From Methanobacterium sp. (GTDB lineage Archaea; Methanobacteriota; Methanobacteria; Methanobacteriales; Methanobacteriaceae), in the NCBI RefSeq assembly GCF_016217785.1, contig NZ_JACRGA010000025.1, forward strand, positions 1-64,000: 64,000 bases of DNA, written 5' to 3'. The position numbers were made by a program, and so were the translations under genes. Under the pieces are notes generated by a model that was not told the DNA's origin, did not search any database, and saw only the letters and a program-made list of their open reading frames with translations. Numbering within the stretch: the first letter of the stretch is position 1; each line of letters begins with the position of its first letter. Below, one piece after another: positions 1 to 9,428 of the stretch.

Positions 1-774
1 ACAGCACCCACAGTCCAAGCAAACCCAACCGGCGGTAACTACAACACTGCACAAACCGTTATCCTAACACCCAATGAAACAGCCACTATCTACTACACCA
101 CCGACGGAACAACACCAACCACCACCAGCACACAATACACCGGACCAATCAACATCAACACCACAACCACCCTAAAATTCATGGCCATAGATGCAGCCGG
201 AAACCAGGGAACCGTACAAACCGAAACCTACAACATCAAATCCGATGTCTACGTACAAATCACTCCATCCATCACCAACCCCACAGTCGGTGACAAAGTA
301 ACCTACACCTTCAAACTAGGAAACAACGGACCCGGAAACGCACATAACATAGTATTCACCTACGTACTACCCGAAGGAGTAGAATACGCAGGCGCAAACG
401 TAGACCAAGGAACAGTAAACTACGACCCAACAACAAGAACACTAACCTGGACAGTAGGAGACGTAGCAGCCGGAGTTGACCCATACCTATGGCTCAACCT
501 CAACATACAAAGCGCTGGAACATACAACATACTACCAACCGTAACCGTAGCCGGATACAACCCCGGACTAATCAACAACATCGGATCACTACTAATAAAT
601 GCAGCAACCACCAACAACACCATAACACCAACCACCAACACCGTCAACGCAGCAACCACCACCAACATCCAAGCAGGAACCATACCTATGCAAACCACCG
701 GAATGCCAATAGCAGGATTAATTCTCGGTATTCTCTGTATTGGAAGTGGTATAGCCCTGAACAGGAAAAAATAA
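1..774 (+). CDS. Surface protein with chitobiase-like and DUF11 domains, C-terminal part
   Basis: The reading frame is open from the first base, so the start lies outside the window; 257 residues are visible. The first part resembles the chitobiase/beta-hexosaminidase C-terminal repeat (YYTTDGTTPT motif, roughly residues 10-75). A DUF11-like beta-sandwich follows (about 82-180, with NPTVGDKVTY and NNGPGNAHN motifs), then a Thr/Asn-rich linker and one C-terminal membrane helix ending in NRKK. This is the usual plan of a methanogen cell-surface adhesin-like protein anchored in the membrane with its repeats outside. The codon choice is strikingly rich in C and A (aac, acc, cca), unlike the metabolic genes downstream. 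Its binding partner cannot be told from sequence. Confidence 0.85.
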   Translation, partial: TAPTVQANPTGGNYNTAQTVILTPNETATIYYTTDGTTPTTTSTQYTGPININTTTTLKFMAIDAAGNQGTVQTETYNIKSDVYVQITPSITNPTVGDKVTYTFKLGNNGPGNAHNIVFTYVLPEGVEYAGANVDQGTVNYDPTTRTLTWTVGDVAAGVDPYLWLNLNIQSAGTYNILPTVTVAGYNPGLINNIGSLLINAATTNNTITPTTNTVNAATTTNIQAGTIPMQTTGMPIAGLILGILCIGSGIALNRKK

Positions 775-1017
775 ATCATCCCTCCCCTTTTCTTTTTTTA
801 GTTCCTTAAATACATTAAAGATTAATTCTAATTAAATTAATATTCAAATAGACCTTTATTGGTATTTATCAAGCTTATCAGGAAAATGATAACTTAATAA
901 GATAATTGAAGGGAATAATTTGAAGAAAAATAGTATTTGAAGAATAAATAGTAAATTATTAAGGGGATTGTTATTCATTTTTGTTGTGAAAATAAAAGAA
1001 AATGGAAATAATTGAGA

Positions 1018-1803
1018 TCATGTTTTTTTCTTTATTCCCAGTAGATATCCAACAACCACCAGAATTCCAATTCCAACCAGGGCCACAATAGCATAGGTGC
1101 TCATGGGGATTTGGGTATTGGAATCCTCAGTAGAATTATACACATCATAAGCTTTGGCTGGGGTTTCCTGTGGCAAATTTAGTGGATTACTAGAATTATT
1201 GGTGCTATTATCGTTAAGTTTAGCTGCAACTAAACTGGTTTTTGAGACTGAAACTGCAGTTACTGGATTTGAACTGCTGGAAGTCACTGTGGATCCTGCA
1301 TTTCCAGTTTTTTCCGTATTATCCCCTTTATTGGTATTATTTGATTCAATGGTTAGTTGACTTTGAGCAGATTTTAAAGGTAAGTCTCCGGAACTGTTTC
1401 GAACACTTAAAAATACTGCAGTGGCTGTTAATGTCTTTCCTGAAGCTTCTGGGAGTACCTCCGCAGTTAGAGTTAGTGTTTTCTTTCCTTTATCCTTGGA
1501 AGTCAATTTCAAGTTATCCACTTGCCAAAGGCCCGTATCCTTAGTATATTGATTTTTGGTGGTTCCTGTGCCACTGGTTAAAAATTCCAACCCCACAGGT
1601 AGCGGTGCTGAAACATTTACATCAGTCAGATCACCAGGTCCAGTATTGGTAATGACAACGGTCATGGTAACTTCTTCACCAACCTTTGCCGAGGTGGTGT
1701 TGAATAAAACAGCAATGTTTGCACCTGCAAATGCAGATCCTACAGTTGAAAATACCAAAAAAACACTTATCAAGACTGTTAACATTAATTTAACGATTTT
1801 CAT
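1018..1803 (-). CDS. Secreted, membrane-anchored DUF11 domain protein
   Basis: This is a 261-residue protein. It has an N-terminal signal peptide (MKIVKLMLTV, a hydrophobic core and a GSAFA cleavage region), one DUF11-type domain (about residues 30-150, with TNTGPGDLTDV), a Ser/Asn/Thr-rich stalk and a C-terminal membrane helix followed by KKK. An ATG two codons upstream, at 1809, overlaps the GAGGG ribosome site, so the ATG at 1803 is preferred. It is clearly paralogous to the next gene at about 2.0-2.6 kb on the same strand. The likely role is a pseudomurein-associated surface protein; no enzymatic motif is visible. Confidence 0.85.
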   Translation of the reverse strand: MKIVKLMLTVLISVFLVFSTVGSAFAGANIAVLFNTTSAKVGEEVTMTVVITNTGPGDLTDVNVSAPLPVGLEFLTSGTGTTKNQYTKDTGLWQVDNLKLTSKDKGKKTLTLTAEVLPEASGKTLTATAVFLSVRNSSGDLPLKSAQSQLTIESNNTNKGDNTEKTGNAGSTVTSSSSNPVTAVSVSKTSLVAAKLNDNSTNNSSNPLNLPQETPAKAYDVYNSTEDSNTQIPMSTYAIVALVGIGILVVVGYLLGIKKKT

Positions 1804-2040
1804 AGGCATCCCTCATTATTTTAATTTGTAACAACATAATACTTCATCAGTATCACTTCAAAAGAGAATTGACATATTAATAAAGTTATTACTGTTATTT
1901 TAGGATATTATCTTATATTCACGATTTAAATGCTAAATTATTGGATTTTAGTACTTCAGAGTTTATTTTAATCCATTATTAGATTTATTGGAGGTTTTAT
2001 CATGTCATAATTAATTCCTAAAAAAAGGAAATATGAATGT

Positions 2041-2607
2041 CTATTTCCTTTTCATCATGTACCATCCCGCACCAAGGATTATTACAATGGCAACTATCAC
2101 CAGTGCATATATACCCCAGGGTGTATCAGTTGCAGCGGCAGAGGTGGTGTTGGCACTGGCATTTCCATTGTTACCAATTACTAGAGGTTGACTCTGGGCT
2201 GATTTTAATGGAACTGATCCTGAACTATCAGTCACACTTTGATAACTGGCATTCGCAGTTATTGTTTTCCCAGCTAGTTCTGGCAGCACTTCCATGGTGA
2301 TATTAAGGGTTTTTTTCCCTCCTTCTTTGGAAGATAATTTCAGGTTGTCGACTTGCCATATACCAGTACTGGAGTTGTAAAGATTTTTAGTGGTTCCAGT
2401 GGTACTGGTCATGTATTTCAAACCGGTAGGTATCGGTGCTAAAACCTTTATATCACTTAAATCACCAGGACCTGTGTTGGTTATGGTGACTATCATCACC
2501 ACCGGTTCACCCACATTTGCGGTACTTTTATCAAAAGAAACTGCTATATCTGCACCGGCAAAGGCTGAACCTGCCGTTGCAAAAACCAATAAAAAAGTTG
2601 TTACCAT
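2041..2607 (-). CDS. Secreted DUF11 domain protein, paralogue of the preceding gene; start codon uncertain
   Basis: From the first ATG this is a 188-residue protein. It carries a short hydrophobic signal ending GSAFA, a DUF11 domain with TNTGPGDLSDI, a Ser/Ala linker and a C-terminal membrane helix ending MKRK. The signal lacks a basic N-terminal region when read from 2607. The same frame stays open upstream and encodes Lys-rich residues (KTDKIKIIVA) just after an AAGGGGG ribosome site near 2645, but it contains no ATG, GTG or TTG there. Either translation begins at 2607 with an unusual signal peptide or it begins at a non-canonical codon. The function is otherwise as for the paralogue. Confidence 0.75.
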   Translation of the reverse strand: MVTTFLLVFATAGSAFAGADIAVSFDKSTANVGEPVVMIVTITNTGPGDLSDIKVLAPIPTGLKYMTSTTGTTKNLYNSSTGIWQVDNLKLSSKEGGKKTLNITMEVLPELAGKTITANASYQSVTDSSGSVPLKSAQSQPLVIGNNGNASANTTSAAATDTPWGIYALVIVAIVIILGAGWYMMKRK

Positions 2608-2702
2608 AGCTACAATTATTTTTATTTTATCCGTTTTTAATACCCCCTTTAATTTTTTCCAATATTAGAGATTTTTTTAGGAAAATTTTTATTTACTATA
2701 AT

Positions 2703-2844
2703 GATATGTGTATATATACATATCCACTGATATTATGAACAATTAGCCTAAATTTAATCATAACATAAGCCAATAATTTTCAGGAACTAAAAAAAGGTAT
2801 TTATCTAATAATTTCAGAGCATAAAAGGAAATATGACCTTTTAT
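2703..2844 (+). promoter_or_regulatory. Control region of the ABC importer with two inverted repeats
   Basis: GATATGT (2703-2709) and ACATATC (2718-2724) are perfect inverted arms around a TATATATA stretch. ATAAAAGG (2821-2828) and CCTTTTAT (2837-2844) are a second perfect pair with an 8-bp spacer, ending 20 bp before the start of the substrate-binding protein gene. Metal- or cofactor-responsive repressors commonly bind such dyads; the regulator here is unknown. Confidence 0.5.
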
Positions 2845-2864
2845 ATCTCAATTGAGAGGTTTTT

Positions 2865-3926
2865 ATGAATAAAAAAATCATTATAATCGTAGTGATGTTA
2901 TTAATCATCATCAGTAGTTTGGCATTATATACCAGTACTTTGAAGACTAATTCAGGGAACCAGACCCAGATCACCGATATGCTGGGCAGGGATGTGCAAG
3001 TTCCAATTAATGTTAGTCGAGTGGCATCATTTTCTAATTCAGTTACGGTGATGTTGTATATGCTGGCACCAAACAAGTTAATTGGGTGGGATTCCAATCG
3101 AAGTGCAGCGCAAAACAAGTACATGGACACCCAATATCAGACCCTTCCCGTGCTGGGAGGGGGTAAGAAAGACGCTAACTATGAAACATTTATATCTATG
3201 AACCCTGATGTGGTTTTTGTGGGCCACGGAACAACAGTTAATGATGTAAATGACATGCAAGAAAAATTGGGAGTGATTCCTCTTCTGGATGTAGAAGGAG
3301 ATAACAATCTCACCAACATTGATGATTCCATAACTTTCATTGGCAAAATAGTGGGGGAGGAGAAAAAAGCCAGTAATTTGGTGTCCTTCCATCAGAAAAT
3401 GCTCAGTGAAGTCACCAGTAAAACCGCTTCCATACCTGAAAGTGAGAAAAAACGGGTTTACTACGCCCGGGATAGTACTGGTTTAATGACCAACCCATCT
3501 GGATCTTCTCATACCCAGCTTATAGATATATGTGGCGGCATAAACGTGGCTGATGTTCCTGTAACCAAGGGAACGGTAGGGGTATCCATTGAACAGGTTC
3601 TTAAATGGAATCCAGATATTATGATAGTCAGTGACCTGACTTTCTACCAGAATGTCTACTCTGATCCACTATGGCAAAATGTGAAGGCAGTTCAGGATAA
3701 ACAGGTTTATTTAGTTCCAAATTCGCCTTTTAACTGGTTTGAAAACCCTCCCGGAGCTAACACCATTCTGGGAATACCCTGGACAGCCAAAGTACTCTAC
3801 CCTGATAAATTTAGTGACATGGACCTGAAAAACCTAACCCAAGAATTTTACTCCAGTTTCTATTATTACAACCTGACTGATGATGAATTAAACTCCATAA
3901 TCACATCATCTGGGTTGAAATTATAG
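2865..3926 (+). CDS. ABC transporter substrate-binding protein (FecB/BtuF type)
   Basis: This 353-residue protein has an N-terminal hydrophobic anchor or signal (about residues 4-22) with no lipobox Cys. A periplasmic-binding-protein type 2 fold follows, with the family's DMLGRDVQVP opening and VASFSNSVTVMLYML, then NPDVVFVGHG in the first lobe and WNPDIMIVSD in the second. It would capture an iron chelate or corrinoid outside the membrane and hand it to the permease encoded next. The start is the ATG preceded by GAGAGG. It heads a binding protein-permease-ATPase set; the exact substrate (siderophore, haem or cobalamin) cannot be decided from this sequence. Confidence 0.88.
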   Translation: MNKKIIIIVVMLLIIISSLALYTSTLKTNSGNQTQITDMLGRDVQVPINVSRVASFSNSVTVMLYMLAPNKLIGWDSNRSAAQNKYMDTQYQTLPVLGGGKKDANYETFISMNPDVVFVGHGTTVNDVNDMQEKLGVIPLLDVEGDNNLTNIDDSITFIGKIVGEEKKASNLVSFHQKMLSEVTSKTASIPESEKKRVYYARDSTGLMTNPSGSSHTQLIDICGGINVADVPVTKGTVGVSIEQVLKWNPDIMIVSDLTFYQNVYSDPLWQNVKAVQDKQVYLVPNSPFNWFENPPGANTILGIPWTAKVLYPDKFSDMDLKNLTQEFYSSFYYYNLTDDELNSIITSSGLKL

Positions 3927-4060
3927 TCCAATGAAACTATGTGCCAATTTCGAATATTGAATCCATTTCTATACATCAACCCATAATGGGCCAACAAATA
4001 CCATACCAAAGCCAACAACAACCATACAAATATACAAATAATTAGCAAGAGTGATACCAC

Positions 4061-5098
4061 ATGCTCAAGAGAAAAATCAGGGATATAATCACAACCCATA
4101 ACATATCCATAACATTATTGCTATGTATCCCTCTTATCATCCTCTTTTTCCTTTCATTTTTAGTTGGAAGGTATCCTATCCCCCCCTACGATGTTATGAT
4201 TACCATGGTTTCCAAAATACTGCCCATTAACTCTACAGTTTCATCATCAATGGAGACTGTTATCTTCCAAGTGAGGTTACCTCGTATACTGGCTGCCATG
4301 TTAGTGGGGGCTGCTTTATCCATTGCCGGGGCATCTTTCCAGGGATTATTTAGAAATCCACTAGTTTCACCTGATAAACTAGGGGTTTCGTCCGGTGCCG
4401 GTTTTGCTGCATCATTAGCCATATTATTATCAGTAGGGACTATTTTGATCCAGGTTTCCGCTTTTTTCGGTGGTTTGATTGCTGTGGGACTTACCTACTT
4501 TATCAGCCGAACTTTTAAGGGAACTTCCATACTCACCCTTATTTTATGTGGTATTGCCATTGAATCATTCTTCGGAGCCCTGATCGCCCTTTCCAAATAC
4601 GTTGCTGACCCTTACCAACAACTCCCCACCATAGTTTTCTGGCTTTTGGGGAGTTTTTCAGCGGTGACCATGGAAAAACTGGTTATGATGGGAATACCTG
4701 TTATAATAGGAATAGTAATCCTTCTTCTTATCCGCTGGCGGATTAATGTTATTTCAATGGGTGAGGATGAAGCCCAGACCCTGGGCGTGGATACTAAAAA
4801 ACTGCAGGCCATTATAATTTTGTGCTGTACTGTGGTAACCGCATCATCAGTTAGTATTTGTGGTATTATTGGTTGGGTAGGTTTGGTTATACCCCATGTT
4901 ACCAGGATGATCGTGGGGCCCGATCATAAAATTCTCTTGCCTGCCAGTGTGGTTACTGGTGCTTTCTTCCTTCTATTGATCGATGATATTACCAGAACAC
5001 TTACCACAGTTGAAATCCCAATAGGGATACTTACCGCACTTATAGGAGTTCCATTCTTCTTATATCTTCTTAGAAAAAGTAAAGAGGTGTGGGTATGA
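4061..5098 (+). CDS. ABC transporter permease, FecCD/BtuC family
   Basis: This polytopic protein of 345 residues has about nine to ten membrane helices. The FecCD signatures are present: RLPRILAAMLVGAALSIAG near residues 78-96 and GIIGWVGLVIPHVTRMIVG near 270-288, the latter being the loop that contacts the ATPase. It forms the membrane channel for the substrate delivered by the preceding binding protein. The gene lies 134 bp after the binding-protein gene and overlaps the ATPase gene by four bases (ATGA), so permease and ATPase are translationally coupled. Confidence 0.92.
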   Translation: MLKRKIRDIITTHNISITLLLCIPLIILFFLSFLVGRYPIPPYDVMITMVSKILPINSTVSSSMETVIFQVRLPRILAAMLVGAALSIAGASFQGLFRNPLVSPDKLGVSSGAGFAASLAILLSVGTILIQVSAFFGGLIAVGLTYFISRTFKGTSILTLILCGIAIESFFGALIALSKYVADPYQQLPTIVFWLLGSFSAVTMEKLVMMGIPVIIGIVILLLIRWRINVISMGEDEAQTLGVDTKKLQAIIILCCTVVTASSVSICGIIGWVGLVIPHVTRMIVGPDHKILLPASVVTGAFFLLLIDDITRTLTTVEIPIGILTALIGVPFFLYLLRKSKEVWV

Positions 5099-5862
5099 AC
5101 CATCTTATGGAGATAAAAGGTTGTTCATTTGCTTATGATGATAATGACAATATTTTTGAGGATATAAATTTTAGTGTTTCCAGTGGAGACATTTTCTGTA
5201 TTTTAGGTGCCAACGGTACCGGTAAAACTACCTTAATCAAATGTTTAACTGGTCTTATGAATCCTCATTCTGGAGAGATATTGGTTGATGGCAGGAATAT
5301 GAATTTATTTTCCAGGGCAGATCTTTCCAAAAAGATCGGTTATATTCCCCAGATTCATAATTCAACCTTCCCATTCACCGTTCTGGACGTAGTGCTAATG
5401 GGCAGATCACCCCACCTGGACATGTTTGAATCTCCTTCGGATAAAGACTATAAGATTGCCCTAGAGTCCCTTGAATCTCTTAACATTGAGTACATGAAGG
5501 ATAAACCTTATACTGAGATAAGTGGTGGTGAACAGCAGCTGGTTTTCATTGCCCGAGTTTTGACTCAGGAACCCAGTATTCTTATTCTAGATGAACCTAC
5601 TTCCCACTTGGATTTTGGTAATCAAATTAGGACTCTCAATATCATTAAAAAACTGGCCAGTGATGGCCTATCAGTGATAATGTCCTCTCACTTTCCTGAT
5701 CATGCCTTTATTTCCGCCAATCAAGTGGCCCTTATGGATGGAAAACGATTCTTTGCCATTGGAAAACCAGAAGATGTGATTACCACCGAAAACATGAAAC
5801 AAATTTACGGCATAAATGTGAAAGTTTTAGATATTGGGGGGAGAAAGGCCTGCATTCCTTAA
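5095..5862 (+). CDS. ABC transporter ATPase, FecE/BtuD family
   Basis: This 255-residue cytoplasmic ATPase powers the importer above. Visible motifs are Walker A GANGTGKTT (about residues 38-46), the signature ISGGEQQ (normally LSGGQ), Walker B LILDEPTSHLD, and the switch His in MSSHFPDH. An in-frame GTG lies two codons upstream, but the ATG at 5095 overlaps the permease stop codon and has GAGGTG at the right distance, so it is taken as the start. The gene ends the transporter set; the nif promoter region follows. Confidence 0.92.
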   Translation: MNHLMEIKGCSFAYDDNDNIFEDINFSVSSGDIFCILGANGTGKTTLIKCLTGLMNPHSGEILVDGRNMNLFSRADLSKKIGYIPQIHNSTFPFTVLDVVLMGRSPHLDMFESPSDKDYKIALESLESLNIEYMKDKPYTEISGGEQQLVFIARVLTQEPSILILDEPTSHLDFGNQIRTLNIIKKLASDGLSVIMSSHFPDHAFISANQVALMDGKRFFAIGKPEDVITTENMKQIYGINVKVLDIGGRKACIP

Positions 5863-6021
5863 AAATTCTGCAAACAACCATTTAAATATCATTAAAATAA
5901 TTAATCATGAGATAAAATAGATATAGATGAGGGTTATAGATTTATTGTCAGATATTGTAATGGTTTGTTTAAATATTTAACTATTTTTTGTTATTATAAA
6001 TAGATTTTTTTTAGAAAATTT

Positions 6022-6084
6022 GTTCTGAACCAGAACATTTATATAAGATGGTTTCCAAGTGTAAGTTGTCGGAAGTATGTTTCC
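6022..6084 (+). promoter_or_regulatory. nif promoter: upstream dyad, TATA box and NrpR-type operator
   Basis: A TATA box (TTTATATAA, 6038-6046) predicts initiation near 6068-6072. GGAA-GTATGT-TTCC at 6071-6084 fits the GGAA-N6-TTCC operator bound by the nitrogen repressor NrpR in methanogens and sits at the predicted start, as expected for repression. A second, perfect dyad, GTTCTG-AAC-CAGAAC (6022-6036), ends one base before the TATA box and covers the BRE position; its binder is unknown. Confidence 0.8.
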
Positions 6085-6129
6085 TTCTTCCGGTTAAATT
6101 TATTAGAAAACCAAACAAGAGAGGTCAAA

Positions 6130-6957
<828 letters not shown>

Positions 6958-7027
6958 ATGAATAAACCAGTCTCAGTTCACTTCATCAATTGATTTTAAA
7001 ATTTAACTTGGAATGGTGATTTAGAAA

Positions 7028-7345
7028 ATGAAAATGATTAGAGCAATTGTACGCCCGGATAAAACCGAAGAGGTAGTTGATTCACTAGCATCAGCTGGTT
7101 ATGTGGCTTTAACCAAAATGGATGTCATTGGACGTGGGAAACAGAAAGGTATTCAGGTGGATAAGATCTACTACGATGAACTACCCAAAACAATGATTCT
7201 ACTGGTTGCAGAAGACGATGCCACTCCACAAATTGTGGATTTAATTAATGAATCTGCATTCACCGGGAGTTTTGGTGACGGAAAAATATTCATAAGCCCA
7301 GTTGATGAAGCATACACCGTAAGAACACGCAGTAGTGAACTTTAA
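7028..7345 (+). CDS. nifI1: Nitrogenase-regulating PII-like protein NifI1
   Basis: This GlnB-family protein of 105 residues opens with MKMIRAIVRPDKTEEVVDSL and carries the typical KIFISPVDEAYTVRTR ending. In methanogens NifI1 and NifI2 form a complex that inhibits dinitrogenase when ammonium is available; 2-oxoglutarate and ATP relieve the inhibition. The position between nifH and nifD, followed by nifI2, is diagnostic. The T-loop region (about residues 37-55) lacks the canonical uridylylated Tyr context of bacterial GlnB, as expected for NifI proteins. Confidence 0.95.
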   Translation: MKMIRAIVRPDKTEEVVDSLASAGYVALTKMDVIGRGKQKGIQVDKIYYDELPKTMILLVAEDDATPQIVDLINESAFTGSFGDGKIFISPVDEAYTVRTRSSEL

Positions 7346-7461
7346 CTTAATTTATAGGAAGATATGAGATTAAAACTGGTAAATTATATAAATTGATCGA
7401 ATAGCTCTGAATATCTGAGAATAGATGTTAAAATAACCAGTTGTAAAAATCGGTGCATTTA

Positions 7462-7830
7462 ATGAAAGAAATAATCGCAATTATCCGCCCCAACAAAATG
7501 ACCCAAACTAAGGATGTTCTAAACGCCCTTGGATTTCCTGCAATGACTGCACAAAGAGTAATGGGGCGAGGAAAACAAAAAGCAATAATTGGAGAGGTAT
7601 CCTTCGACATACAAAACGAAGCCCTTCTAAAAGAAGAAGGAAGTATGAGATACATACCTAAAAGACTCATATCACTAATCGTGCCTGATGAAGACGTTTC
7701 TTTAATTGTTGAAGCCATAATGAGAGTTAACCAGACCGGGCAAAATGGTGATGGTAAATTATTTGTATGCCCTGTGGATGAGGCAGTGAGGGTAAGAACC
7801 AATGAACGAGGTACAAAAGCCCTGATTTAG
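7462..7830 (+). CDS. nifI2: Nitrogenase-regulating PII-like protein NifI2
   Basis: This 122-residue PII-like partner of NifI1 begins MKEIIAIIRPNKM and ends with the family motif KLFVCPVDEAVRVRTNERG. It has a longer T-loop region (about residues 38-65) than NifI1, typical of NifI2, which makes the contact with dinitrogenase. An in-frame GTG three codons upstream is part of the GGTG ribosome site, so the ATG at 7462 is preferred. It lies in the nif operon between nifI1 and nifD. Confidence 0.95.
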   Translation: MKEIIAIIRPNKMTQTKDVLNALGFPAMTAQRVMGRGKQKAIIGEVSFDIQNEALLKEEGSMRYIPKRLISLIVPDEDVSLIVEAIMRVNQTGQNGDGKLFVCPVDEAVRVRTNERGTKALI

Positions 7831-7925
7831 GTTTATATTAAGATTAATGCTTAACAGGAGATAATAAGATAAAATTATTCAATAAAAAAAAATAACGGAG
7901 AATTTAGCATTTTAGGAGAGTAAAA

Positions 7926-9428
7926 ATGCCCCATAAACTTTTTGAAGTGGATAAAGACATTCCAAATAGAAAAAAACATACTTATGTGAAAGATTTAGCT
8001 GATCCAACCGAAGAAATCCCAAAATGTAATACAACCACCATTCCAGGATGTATGACCGAGAGAGGATGTGCATTTGCAGGAGTTAAAGGTGTTATAACTG
8101 GAGCCGTAAAAGACGTGATCCACGTAGTGCATTCCCCAGTAGGATGTACCACATACGGTTGCGGAAGTAAAAGATATCCCACTTCACCAGATCTTCCCAA
8201 TGGAGATAAAGTCCCCATAGACCAGTTCAACCTGAAATACATTATGGGTACCGACCTTAAAGAATCCGATGTGGTTTTCGGAGGAATGAAGAAACTCAGA
8301 CAATCCATCCTGGAAGCTGCTAAGGAATTTCCATTCGTCAACGCTATTTATACCTACGCCACTTGTACCACCGGACTTATAGGGGATGATATGGATGCAG
8401 TGGCCAAAGAACTATCCGAAGAAATTGGAAAAGATGTGATAGCATTCAATGCTCCTGGGTTTTCAGGCCCTACCCAGTCTAAAGGGCACCATGTGGGTAA
8501 TTTAACCCTCTTCAACAAATTAGTGGGCACTAAAGAACCTCCAGAGACAACACCTTATGATATTAACCTTATCGGGGAATACAACATAGATGGAGACTTG
8601 TGGGTCTTAAAAAAGTACTTTGACGAAATTGGAATTAACTTACTCTCCAAATTCACTGGAGATTGTAGTCATGACGAGATATGCTGGATGCATCGGGCTA
8701 AATTAAGTCTGGTAAGGTGCCAGAGATCAGCCACCTACATTGCCGACTTAATCGAAGAAAAATATGGTATCCCCTACATTAAAGTGGACTTTTTCGGACC
8801 TAAATACTGTGCAGAAAACTTGATGACAGTAGCCAAACATTTTGGGCTTGAAGAAAACGCTGAAAAACTCATAAAACGTGAAATGGCAGAAATACAGCCA
8901 AAATTAGATTTCTATAAAGAGAAACTTCAAGGTAAAACTGTGTGGGTATTTTCAGGAGGACCTAAAAACTGGCATCTTCCTGAACCATTAAAAGAACACC
9001 TTGGAATGGAAACTGTTGCCGTTTCAACCATGTTTGAACACGAAGATGGATATGAAAAGATTAAAGAACGTGTAGGCGAAGGAACCGTAATAATAGACGA
9101 TCCTAACTCACTGGAACTTGAGGAGATCATTGAAGTCTACAAACCAGACATAATCCTCTCAGGCATAAAAGAGAAGTACATAGCCCATAAATTGGGAGTT
9201 CCCTGCGTTTTAATCCATTCCTATGAAAATGGACCTTACATGGGCTTTGAAGGATTCTTGAACCTGGCTCAAGACATATATGCATCTATTTACAGCCCAG
9301 TGTGGAATATGCTGGAATTTGAAGAAACAATAGAGGATAAAGAAGAATTAAAGGTAGAAATAGAAGAAATAAAGCAGGAAACGGAGATAAATGCTCCCAA
9401 AACAGAACCACAAGAGGAGGTCCTATAA
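7926..9428 (+). CDS. nifD: Nitrogenase molybdenum-iron protein alpha chain
   Basis: With NifK this 500-residue protein forms dinitrogenase and houses the iron-molybdenum cofactor. P-cluster ligands correspond to Cys48, Cys74 and Cys147. The cofactor ligands are Cys265 (in LVRCQRS) and His431 (in LIHSYENGPYMG), and the substrate-site residues Gln184 and His188 lie in TQSKGHH. The variant GCAFAGVKGV around the first Cys is characteristic of the methanogen-type group. A Glu/Lys-rich tail (about 463-500) extends past the usual fold. The stop codon overlaps the nifK start by one base. Confidence 0.97.
   Translation: MPHKLFEVDKDIPNRKKHTYVKDLADPTEEIPKCNTTTIPGCMTERGCAFAGVKGVITGAVKDVIHVVHSPVGCTTYGCGSKRYPTSPDLPNGDKVPIDQFNLKYIMGTDLKESDVVFGGMKKLRQSILEAAKEFPFVNAIYTYATCTTGLIGDDMDAVAKELSEEIGKDVIAFNAPGFSGPTQSKGHHVGNLTLFNKLVGTKEPPETTPYDINLIGEYNIDGDLWVLKKYFDEIGINLLSKFTGDCSHDEICWMHRAKLSLVRCQRSATYIADLIEEKYGIPYIKVDFFGPKYCAENLMTVAKHFGLEENAEKLIKREMAEIQPKLDFYKEKLQGKTVWVFSGGPKNWHLPEPLKEHLGMETVAVSTMFEHEDGYEKIKERVGEGTVIIDDPNSLELEEIIEVYKPDIILSGIKEKYIAHKLGVPCVLIHSYENGPYMGFEGFLNLAQDIYASIYSPVWNMLEFEETIEDKEELKVEIEEIKQETEINAPKTEPQEEVL

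Noticed and set aside
420..779. Minus-strand open frame over the first surface protein, and many similar opposite-strand frames within nif, fwd, nrdD and polC
   Set aside because: They overlap well-supported genes completely, lack ribosome sites and domain motifs, and have shadow-type compositions.
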